A DNA stretch of 45,710 nucleotides, taken from the NCBI GenBank assembly GCA_946616835.1, contig CAMOJK010000009.1:1-45710 (forward strand), written 5' to 3'. Origin of the DNA: an uncultured Lachnospiraceae bacterium. Its GTDB lineage: Bacteria; Bacillota; Clostridia; Lachnospirales; Lachnospiraceae. Positions 24,666 through 31,249 of this stretch are shown in pieces (the first letter of the stretch is position 1; each line of letters starts with the position of its first letter). Both the position numbers and the translations under genes were made by a program. A model generated the notes under the pieces. That model ran no database searches, was not told the DNA's origin, and was given only the letters and a program-made list of their open reading frames with translations.

Positions 24666-25940
24666 ATGAAAAATGTGATAAATGAGAAAAGAAAAAAGAA
24701 TATAGCGGTTCTGGTCCAGCAGGGTGTGGGAGGCGGTGCACAGCGGATGGCGGCCAATCAGACTCTGGTATTTGACAAGGACTATAATGTCTATTTTGTA
24801 CTCTTTGAAAAAAATAATGATATATATGAGCACGGCGGCAACCTTGTAGATATGAATATGCCGCCATTAAAGACCGCAACGATATTCAGGCGTGTCATGA
24901 ATACCGTAAACCGTACGGTTTATCTGGCAAAGTTCAAGAAAGAAAAAAAGCTTGATGCAGTTATCAGCCATCTGGATGGTGCCAATCTTGTAAATGTGCT
25001 TTCAGGGAGATGCGGGAAAAAGTGCAGGGTAATATGCGTCTACCATTCCATGCCTTCCGCAAATGAAAATCCGACTTTTGTTCATCGGCTTTTCCACCAG
25101 TTTATAGGCAGATTCAGCAACAGATATGTGATGGTATCGAAGCTGGCAGCTTTGGACATGATGAAAAATTTTGGAGTAAAGAGAAAAGACTTATCGGTCA
25201 TTCATAATTTCTCTGATAATCAAAAGATAGCCGGGTTAAAGGATCAGGCACTGCCGGCTGCGGCACAGGATTTTGTAAAGGCACATTCAAAAATAATAAT
25301 TACCGTTGGACGTCTGACTCTTGTTAAACGTCAGGAAAGACTTATAAAGCTTTTGAAGAAGCTTAGAAACGAAGAGGGGCTTGAAGATACCGGTCTGATG
25401 ATCCTGGGGGATGGACCGCAAAAGGAATTTCTCCGGGAAGTAACGGCTGATAATGAGCTGGATTCTCATGTTTATATGCCGGGAAATGTAGACAATCCTT
25501 TTATGTATATTGCTAGATCAGATGTTTTCGTGCTTTGCTCTGATTATGAGGGACTTCCCATGGCACTTACCGAGGCTGTGGCCTGCGGATGTCCGGTGGT
25601 AAGCTGCGATATGAAGTCCGGGGCCAGAGAGATACTCGCACCGGATACGGATGTGATGAAAGTGGCTGACAGGATAGAGTATGCAAAGTACGGCATTCTT
25701 ACCAGGCCATTTGAGAATAAAGCCAATGCTGACGAGACCTTCGGTGAAGCCAAAGAGGCGGATAAGGAAGAAATCCTTAAGGAAGATGAGGCTGCATCCT
25801 CAGCCTTATATGAAGGTGTTCTGCAGATGCTTACTGATGAAAGGCTGGCATCTGCATATAAAAAGAGCTGCCCGGAATGTGCGGGATTGTTTGGCGTGGA
25901 TAATATAGTAAGGCGATGGAAGATGCTGATACAACAGTGA
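24666..25940 (+). CDS. Glycosyltransferase family 4 with internal acidic insert
   Basis: ATG 24666 is chosen over TTG 24660; neither has a good ribosome site. The 424-residue protein has the N-terminal glycine loop QQGVGGGAQRMAAN, VCVYHSMPS, ITVGRLTLVKRQERLIKLL, MPGNVDNPFMYIARSDVFVLCSDYEGLPMALTEAVACGCPVV (EX7E) and DMKSGAREIL. The PFENKANADETFGEAKEADKEEI segment near residue 360 is an acidic insert longer than usual. It is probably a cytoplasmic glycan-assembly enzyme that works with the membrane protein downstream. Confidence 0.88.
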   Translation: MKNVINEKRKKNIAVLVQQGVGGGAQRMAANQTLVFDKDYNVYFVLFEKNNDIYEHGGNLVDMNMPPLKTATIFRRVMNTVNRTVYLAKFKKEKKLDAVISHLDGANLVNVLSGRCGKKCRVICVYHSMPSANENPTFVHRLFHQFIGRFSNRYVMVSKLAALDMMKNFGVKRKDLSVIHNFSDNQKIAGLKDQALPAAAQDFVKAHSKIIITVGRLTLVKRQERLIKLLKKLRNEEGLEDTGLMILGDGPQKEFLREVTADNELDSHVYMPGNVDNPFMYIARSDVFVLCSDYEGLPMALTEAVACGCPVVSCDMKSGAREILAPDTDVMKVADRIEYAKYGILTRPFENKANADETFGEAKEADKEEILKEDEAASSALYEGVLQMLTDERLASAYKKSCPECAGLFGVDNIVRRWKMLIQQ

Positions 25941-25967
25941 ATGAGCAAAAATTTTACGGAGTGCAGT

Positions 25968-25990
25968 CTGTTATATACTGTGTATAACAG
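25968..25990. repeat. Perfect 8-bp inverted repeat
   Basis: CTGTTATA (25968-25975) and TATAACAG (25983-25990), 7-nt spacer, in the gap between the glycosyltransferase and the membrane protein. No T-run follows, so an operator or RNA processing hairpin is more likely than a terminator. Confidence 0.35.
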
Positions 25991-26068
25991 AAGAATGAGC
26001 CTTCAGAAGTAGTTTTTGCCATAAATAGAATAGCAGCACAGAAGAGTGAGTTTACTGTATGTTAGAAT

Positions 26069-27454
26069 ATGACAGATAAGATTAAATCATATTTAAAGGA
26101 AAATAGAATAATGCTGATCCGCTGCATAGTCTGCATTGCATTCTATGCGTCTTTTTGTTTTATATTCGGCCCGACTCTGGGGGCTGATTCCAAGGGGTAT
26201 ATAAATATGATAGCTGCAAGGGAGCCTGTATATCCTCTGATACTGGCTTTTTTCCGGCTGATATTCCCTGAGGGTATTTATCTTAATGTGGTGGTACTGT
26301 TTCAGAATATGCTGCAGGCCTTTGCCGTGTGTTTTTGCGTGGAATTTTTTAGGAAGCGGTTCAATCTGAATGAGTGGTTGGCAGTGTTAATGTATCTCAT
26401 CCATTACGGAGTGGCAGTTATGTGCCAGTTTATCTCAGAGCGCGAAGCTGTTTATTCAAACATGATAATGACCGAGGGAATCACCATGTCCCTCTGGATA
26501 ATCTTCATCACCCTGTTAGTAAAAGCTGTCCTGGATGATTCAAAAAAAGCTTATATTTTAGTGATGATAGTGCTTACCGTTATGATGGCTGCGAGGAAGC
26601 AGATGGCAGTAGGTTACATAGTGACGATGGCAGCAGTTATCCTCTGCCGTATCGGAAGGGATAATTTAAAAAGATATTTTATCAGGGCATTTCTGGTGGC
26701 GGCAGGCTTAGGGGTAAGCGTTATGCTTGTATTCGGCATAATGGGGATATACAACTTCGCACTCAGAGGGAAGTTTGCCAAGAACACAAGGGACATGAAT
26801 CTGGTCCTTACCACTACGCTTTATGTTGCTGATAAAGAGGATTCGGCTCTTATTGATGATGTGGTGGCGAAGGAACTTTTTTCGGAGACCATGTCGATAC
26901 TGGATAAAAACGGCAGCAATATAAAATACGCAGGCAATGGCTGGGAATCTCTTGCAGAGCATTATGAGTATCATTACGACCTGATAACCATTGACACCAC
27001 AAAGGAGCTTTTCGAGGAATACGCAAGGAACGAGGGCTATAGTGATGAAATGGAGATACAGGCGGAAGCAGACAGACTCAGCGGGGTGATAGTGAAAAGT
27101 CTGATCACGGATAATCTGAGTAAGTATATAAGGATTTATTTTTCATCTGTGCTGACGGGACTGGTTAATACCGTTGCACACAAGAGCACTTTGCTGAACA
27201 TATATGCATTCATAGTATATGTGATCGCGATAGTTCTGATCATACTCTGCTATTTTATTAAAAGCCTGCGAGATACGGCCGATGCAGCGTTAGTCGTTAC
27301 CGGTGCGGTATTTGTAAATGTCGGTGTTACAGCTGCTCTGATCTTTTGCCAGAGCAGATATATGATATACAATATGGCACTCTTCTATATGGTTTTACTC
27401 TTAATGTGCGTAAAGCTGATATTAAGAAAAAAGAATGTATATGATAAAAGATAG
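26069..27454 (+). CDS. Polytopic membrane protein, GT-C-like glycosyltransferase candidate
   Basis: The 461-residue protein has about 11 hydrophobic segments, with a large loop at about residues 245-345. An acidic motif, GPTLGADSKGYINMIA, comes right after TM1, as in GT-C enzymes and lipid-linked sugar transferases, where the first loop carries the catalytic Asp/Glu. PVYPLIL follows. No named family was certain. The position at the end of the second glycan cluster suggests a role in polymer transfer or decoration. No good ribosome site precedes ATG 26069, but the frame is otherwise clean. A strong terminator follows. Confidence 0.7.
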   Translation: MTDKIKSYLKENRIMLIRCIVCIAFYASFCFIFGPTLGADSKGYINMIAAREPVYPLILAFFRLIFPEGIYLNVVVLFQNMLQAFAVCFCVEFFRKRFNLNEWLAVLMYLIHYGVAVMCQFISEREAVYSNMIMTEGITMSLWIIFITLLVKAVLDDSKKAYILVMIVLTVMMAARKQMAVGYIVTMAAVILCRIGRDNLKRYFIRAFLVAAGLGVSVMLVFGIMGIYNFALRGKFAKNTRDMNLVLTTTLYVADKEDSALIDDVVAKELFSETMSILDKNGSNIKYAGNGWESLAEHYEYHYDLITIDTTKELFEEYARNEGYSDEMEIQAEADRLSGVIVKSLITDNLSKYIRIYFSSVLTGLVNTVAHKSTLLNIYAFIVYVIAIVLIILCYFIKSLRDTADAALVVTGAVFVNVGVTAALIFCQSRYMIYNMALFYMVLLLMCVKLILRKKNVYDKR

Positions 27455-27496
27455 CTGATTTTTAATAACAGTACAGCAGATTTATAAAATTATATT

Positions 27497-27543
27497 AAAG
27501 AGACCGAACTCTTTCTATTATGGAAATGACGGTCTCTTTTTTT
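27497..27543 (+). terminator. Terminator with TTTC-loop-GGAAA core, copy 2
   Basis: AAAGAGACCG (27497-27506) pairs perfectly with CGGTCTCTTT (27530-27539), then more T. The loop holds CTTTCTATTATGGAAA, the recurring inner hairpin. Confidence 0.9.
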
Positions 27544-27597
27544 GCTTTATTATTATTTTAGAGGCAATGGGGATCGTTTTAGGACATAAAAGGGATA

Positions 27598-27607
27598 TGC
27601 TGTGTGA
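27598..27607 (+). promoter_or_regulatory. AAAAGGGATA element, copy C
   Basis: Third exact copy of the 10-mer, 127 nt before the DUF4116 gene. A GGCATAAATTTAG motif follows at 27627-27639 and is repeated before the HTH gene at 29897-29909. Confidence 0.4.
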
Positions 27608-27626
27608 TACTTAATCGGCATAAATT

Positions 27627-27639
27627 TAGCCCTATACAT
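27627..27639 (+). promoter_or_regulatory. GGCATAAATTTAG element, copy 1
   Basis: This 13-mer recurs exactly at 29897-29909. Here GG and GC are 10 nt apart, as in a sigma-54 -24/-12 box; the second copy has GA at that place, so sigma-54 use is doubtful. Confidence 0.35.
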
Positions 27640-27665
27640 TATGGAGGCACTGATACAATGTTGTT

Positions 27666-27701
27666 ATGGACCGGAGGAACGATGCATTAAAGCGTTACTG
27701 A
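27666..27701 (+). promoter_or_regulatory. Conserved leader with hairpin and 11-codon mini-ORF, copy 2
   Basis: Encodes MDRRNDALKRY and then stops, the same length as the leader at 18914. AACG (27678-27681) pairs with CGTT (27693-27696); the T-A pair of copy 1 is C-G here, a compensatory change that supports an RNA hairpin. Confidence 0.5.
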
Positions 27702-27733
27702 AAATGAGTGAACACTAAAAGGAGGATGTGTTT

Positions 27734-29683
27734 ATGTGTGATGAAAAGTCAAGAGTTATGGAGCTTGTTAAGAAGAACGGACGAGCGTTGCGCTGTGCGG
27801 CCGAGGCGGTGCGTGGAGATAAGGAAGTGGTACTTGCTGCAGTCAGGCAGAATGGCAGGGCTCTTCAGTACGCATCAGAGGAGCTTAAGGCCGACCGGGA
27901 GGTGGTACTGGAGGCGGTAAAGCAGAACTGGATCGCGTTGGGGTATGCGGCAAAAGAAATGCGTAATGATGATGAAATAATGTTTGCTGCGGTAAAGCAG
28001 GACGGAACAGCTGTACAGTACTATAAAAGAAATCCAAAAACAGATTGGTTTTCACAGAATTTTCCAGATAAAATATTGGAAGAAGTGAATTCGCAGGACT
28101 GTTTTAATGCATTATCTGCGGCTAAGCCTTACAGGTATTCTACTAATAATGATTATGGAAATTACCTTTCCTTCAGAAATAAATTTAAGCCAAAGGAAAT
28201 GCCGGACAGATCCCTGGAAAGTATGAAGTCATGGGATAGGGAAAAAACGCTTGAAGCTGTAAAAGTATACGGTCCTGCATTAGGCTGGGCAAATGAAACA
28301 TTCAGATCCGACCGGGAAATGGTTTTGGCTGCAGTAAAGCGGGACGGTATGGCTTTAAAACATGCAGATGAAGCTCTCCGGGCAGATAAGGAGGTAGTGC
28401 TTGCGGCGGTAAAGAGCAGCGGATATGCCATAGGTTACGCAGATGAGAGACTGCGGGCAGACAGAGAAGTAGTGCTGGCTGCAATGAAACAGGCTGCGGA
28501 TGCTTTTGCATCTGCAGGCGAAGAACTTCGGTCAGACAGGGAAACAGTACTTGCAGCAGTAAAACGCAGAGGGTCATTATTAAGGCTTGCAAGTGAGGAA
28601 CTGCGGGCTGATAAAGAGATAGTGCTTGTGGCGGTAAAGCAGGAAGGTATGGCTCTACAATACGCATGCAAGGATCTGCTTGCAGACAGGGAGATAGTAC
28701 TCACAGCGATAGCGTCAGACTGCAATTCATGGAAGCTTTTGACAGATGAATTGGCTACGGACAGGGAAGTGCTTATGGAACTTGCAAAGAAATCATATAT
28801 ATATACCAGAGGTCTTTACAATCCGTTTAATCCTGTGTTTCTATGTCCTGAAACGGATAATGCAAGGAAAGCAGGCTACAGCGACAAGGATATTGTGATA
28901 GAGCTGGCAAAGAACGGTGCCTGTGCATGGGGGGATGTATGTGAAGAGCTGCGTAAAAACAAGGAATTTATACTATCACTGCTTAGTGAAGTAGAAGCGG
29001 TTGTTCAGAATTCGGATGAAGAGGTCCTTATTGATGCAATTAATTTTATGAGTGAGCAGATGCTGGAAATCATAGGCGAGTCTATTGCTGAAGACAAGGA
29101 AATAAAGCTTGCTGAAGATAACCTGAAAAATGCTATAAAGATGAAGGAACTATCATCTGATGATGTAGCTGAAACACCGGAAGTTCCTGCTGAAGACAGT
29201 GAGAAATGGAAGGACCGGGATTTTGTACTGGATGCGGTAAAGCGGGACGGAAATCTGTTAGAATACGCAGAGGATTTTCAGGATGATGATGAAATTGCGC
29301 TTGCGGCGGTAAGACAGAATGGTATGGCATTACGGTTTGCAAATACCGAACTGAGTGATGGATTTTTGGACAAGGAATTAGTCCTTGAGGCGGTGAAGCA
29401 GAATGGTATGGCACTGCAGTATGCAGATGAGCGGTTAAGGGCCGATAAACAGGTTGTGCTTGCCGCAGTAAAGCAGAATCCTGATGCAGTAGATTTAGTG
29501 CATCATTGTCTGAAAAATGACAAGGAAGTCTGGCTGACAGCAGTATCAAATGGTAAGCCGGTGGGTGTATTGTTGAACATTAACAGGCGGGTTGCTCTTG
29601 TACAGGATATTGATTTATTAGGGGCTGAAGTAGATTATCATAAAAGGTATAATGAAAGTGTTGAACTCTTGAGTGATAAGTAA
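27734..29683 (+). CDS. DUF4116 tandem-repeat protein
   Basis: ATG 27734 is 8 nt after AGGAGGA; GTG 27728 is too close. The 649-residue protein is made of about 15-18 units of 23-25 residues of the form DREVVLAAVKQNGxALxYAxEELRA, the half-unit of DUF4116 (PF13475). A degenerate centre (about 110-170 and 360-500) splits the array. No signal peptide or membrane segment is present. DUF4116 proteins occur in giant viruses, protists and some bacteria, with proposed roles as helical scaffolds or protein-protein interaction domains. The repeats are near-identical at DNA level in places (GAAGTAGTGCTTGCGGC-like), so copy number may vary by recombination. It shares leader and terminator modules with other cassettes here. 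The molecular role is unknown. Confidence 0.88.
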   Translation: MCDEKSRVMELVKKNGRALRCAAEAVRGDKEVVLAAVRQNGRALQYASEELKADREVVLEAVKQNWIALGYAAKEMRNDDEIMFAAVKQDGTAVQYYKRNPKTDWFSQNFPDKILEEVNSQDCFNALSAAKPYRYSTNNDYGNYLSFRNKFKPKEMPDRSLESMKSWDREKTLEAVKVYGPALGWANETFRSDREMVLAAVKRDGMALKHADEALRADKEVVLAAVKSSGYAIGYADERLRADREVVLAAMKQAADAFASAGEELRSDRETVLAAVKRRGSLLRLASEELRADKEIVLVAVKQEGMALQYACKDLLADREIVLTAIASDCNSWKLLTDELATDREVLMELAKKSYIYTRGLYNPFNPVFLCPETDNARKAGYSDKDIVIELAKNGACAWGDVCEELRKNKEFILSLLSEVEAVVQNSDEEVLIDAINFMSEQMLEIIGESIAEDKEIKLAEDNLKNAIKMKELSSDDVAETPEVPAEDSEKWKDRDFVLDAVKRDGNLLEYAEDFQDDDEIALAAVRQNGMALRFANTELSDGFLDKELVLEAVKQNGMALQYADERLRADKQVVLAAVKQNPDAVDLVHHCLKNDKEVWLTAVSNGKPVGVLLNINRRVALVQDIDLLGAEVDYHKRYNESVELLSDK

Positions 29684-29776
29684 ATTAAGAATTGGCTTAA
29701 AAATAAACTGGTGAAACTGATTGCCGTAGCAGGGCACGTCGGGCTCAAGTACTTTGGGAAAAGGCTAATTCTGTTT

Positions 29777-29827
29777 GAGATCGGATGAAATCTTTCCTTT
29801 ATGGAAATTCCGGTCTCTTTTTTTGTT
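29777..29827 (+). terminator. Terminator with TTTCC-loop-GGAAA core, copy 3
   Basis: GAGATCGG (29777-29784) pairs with CCGGTCTC (29810-29817), and the loop holds TTTCC TTTAT GGAAA. A run of seven or more T follows. Confidence 0.88.
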
Positions 29828-29896
29828 TATTATTAATTAAGAATTAGCAAAGGTACTTTTTTATGCAAAAGATATAATCCGATCACAATCTCAATT

Positions 29897-29909
29897 GGCA
29901 TAAATTTAG
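29897..29909 (+). promoter_or_regulatory. GGCATAAATTTAG element, copy 2
   Basis: Exact second copy of the 13-mer seen upstream of the DUF4116 gene (17 of 19 positions agree when flanks are included), 67 nt before the HTH gene. A CAAAAGATATAATCC variant of the AAAAGGGATA element lies just upstream. Confidence 0.35.
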
Positions 29910-29975
29910 ACTTATTATGCCCGGCGGCTATATGGTATCCTAGGATCATACCACAGGAAAAAAGGAGGAAAAGTT

Positions 29976-30425
29976 ATGAATACATGTGCTTGTATGATGT
30001 TCTTGACAGTGGATCAGAAGAAAAACATCAACCGCTATCGCTTTGATCCAATGAATGGGATCGGTCTGAGCTTTAGGGACGAGCTGTATGCCGCAATGAA
30101 AAGGCACAGAATCGCTTCCATGGCACAGCTGAGTGTAAAAACCGGGCCAAGAGTATCGGAAAGCTTTCTAAGCAAAATAGTAAATAAGAATAGAACAAGC
30201 AACCGTGATGCATTGTGGGCAATAGCAATGGCCATGCATATGGATATGTCAGAGACTAAAAGGCTTTTTAAATCAGCGAATCAGAGCTTTGAAGTCAGGA
30301 TAACCCCAAAGATGTTCGAGAGGGAAAAGCTTATAAAGGCTTTCATTTGCAATGGTATCTGGGATATTGAGGATCTGGATGAACAGCTGGCGGCTAATGG
30401 TATGAATAAGCTCTGTCAGGATTAA
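29976..30425 (+). CDS. Helix-turn-helix protein (XRE-like), unknown role
   Basis: AAAAGGAGGAAAAG precedes ATG 29976. In the 149-residue protein, residues 31-95 resemble an XRE-like HTH: FRDELYAAMKRHRI, MAQLSVKTGPRVSESFLSKIVNKNR, and ALWAIAMAMHMDMSETKRLF. The helix-turn-helix after VSESFLSKIV and the following helices are plausible but I recognise no specific family. The C-terminal 40 residues (FICNGIWDIEDLDEQL) may form a dimerisation or partner region. It lies 131 nt upstream of a HEPN-like gene and separated from it by a perfect palindrome, an arrangement seen in antitoxin-toxin pairs. Autoregulation by this protein is inferred. Confidence 0.6.
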   Translation: MNTCACMMFLTVDQKKNINRYRFDPMNGIGLSFRDELYAAMKRHRIASMAQLSVKTGPRVSESFLSKIVNKNRTSNRDALWAIAMAMHMDMSETKRLFKSANQSFEVRITPKMFEREKLIKAFICNGIWDIEDLDEQLAANGMNKLCQD

Positions 30426-30426
30426 G

Positions 30427-30455
30427 GAATTTCCATTATGGAAAATTCGGCCTCT
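30427..30455 (+). terminator. Recurring TTTCC-loop-GGAAA hairpin, copy 4
   Basis: GAATTTCC ATTAT GGAAAATTC gives a hairpin, then CGGCCTCT as in the other copies, but the T-run is replaced by GAAAAAT. It is probably a decayed terminator, so read-through into the next gene is likely. Confidence 0.5.
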
Positions 30456-30460
30456 GAAAA

Positions 30461-30487
30461 ATGCTGTATATTTTAAATATACAGCAT
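30461..30487. promoter_or_regulatory. Perfect 11-bp palindrome between HTH and HEPN-like genes
   Basis: ATGCTGTATAT (30461-30471), loop TTTAA, ATATACAGCAT (30477-30487). It is an inverted repeat without a T-run, 70 nt before ATG 30557. It may be the operator of the HTH protein or an mRNA hairpin between the two genes. Confidence 0.6.
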
Positions 30488-30556
30488 CAACGGTATGAAA
30501 GTATGGTTAATGAGGAGAAATGTAAGCCCCTCTGGGATGGGACGGAAAGGATCTAT

Positions 30557-30928
30557 ATGATTACAAAAACAGAGTATGTCTGGTATCAGGTACATGATAT
30601 CAGGACAAAGCTTATGCAGGAAAAAGAATCTTCAGCGAGAAAGGCGCTGAGCGTAATACAGCTATGGGAAGTTATATCTGTTGATGGCTCAGTGCAGCGT
30701 GATCTGAAAAATTTGGGAATAGACTGTTCTCGTTTAAGGGAGTTTCGTAACTGGCTGGCTCATTGCAACACTTTTAACTATGAGGAGCTGGATGATATTT
30801 TAGATGTCCTGAAAAGCGAAAGGCTGGGGGCTTTTATTCTAGAAAGACTGCAAGATGGAATCCATGAGTATTACAAGGATAGCGTAATGCTTGGTGCTTA
30901 CAATTCAAGGATCCGTGAGCAGATATGA
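30557..30928 (+). CDS. HEPN-like small protein
   Basis: ATG 30557 is preceded by GGAAAGGA; ATG 30503 is also in frame but has no site. The 123-residue all-helical protein contains LREFRNWLAHCNTFNYEEL: RNWLAH fits the Rx4-6H motif of HEPN domains (DUF86/MNT-linked toxin family), where a polar residue follows the Arg. HEPN proteins are usually RNA-cleaving or adenylyl-regulated toxins in toxin-antitoxin, abortive-infection or CRISPR-associated systems. No MNT nucleotidyltransferase is next to it; the HTH protein upstream could be its partner. Toxicity is inferred only from the motif. Confidence 0.5.
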   Translation: MITKTEYVWYQVHDIRTKLMQEKESSARKALSVIQLWEVISVDGSVQRDLKNLGIDCSRLREFRNWLAHCNTFNYEELDDILDVLKSERLGAFILERLQDGIHEYYKDSVMLGAYNSRIREQI

Positions 30929-31249
30929 GCTAGGCGGTATAAATTATGGTTGTGGTGTCTTTGCCTGGAAAACAGAAGTAGTAGCCTGCATTGTTCCGTG
31001 AATACTTCAGTGATACGGCTGCCCCTGCGGATTGGAATTATCCTGCAATTGAAAAGGAAATTTGGGGATAAATCCGGGTGTAAGGGGAAAGGAGGTTCAT
31101 ACTACTGAAAGCGTTGGAGACACATACCTGGGAGTGATATAATGGCAATTGAAAAATAGGCATGAAAATGTCAGGAGAAAGCTGTACTGGAGTAAAAGGA
31201 ACATTGATGCCTGCCACTAATGTGGCAAGATTATGGGGGTAAAGGACAT
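30929..31249 (+). other. Gap between HEPN-like gene and AddB, with a coding fragment
   Basis: No complete gene is seen. A start-less frame at 30985-31071, following two stops, encodes 28 residues including LFREYFSDTAAPADW and ends EKEIWG; it looks like the C-terminus of a lost gene. The addB promoter (31114-31143) lies to its right. The sequence GCAATTGAAAA occurs twice (near 31044 and 31145), perhaps the trace of a small duplication or insertion. Confidence 0.4.
31114..31143 (+). promoter_or_regulatory. Promoter of the addB-like operon
   Basis: TTGGAG (31114-31119), 18-nt spacer and TATAAT (31138-31143). The leader would be about 100 nt. Confidence 0.55.

Noticed and set aside
27780-29540. 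CRISPR or minisatellite array
   Set aside because: The 70-75-nt periodicity is the codon-level repeat of the DUF4116 protein.
27627-29909. Sigma-54 promoters
   Set aside because: One copy has GG-N10-GC spacing but the second has GA, and neither has TTGCA at -12.
30461-30556. HEPN-like protein starting at 30461 within the palindrome
   Set aside because: The codon lies in the hairpin arm without a ribosome site; GGAAAGGA before ATG 30557 is better.
31220-31249. AddB start at 31220
   Set aside because: No ribosome site; AAAGGACAT sits properly before ATG 31250.
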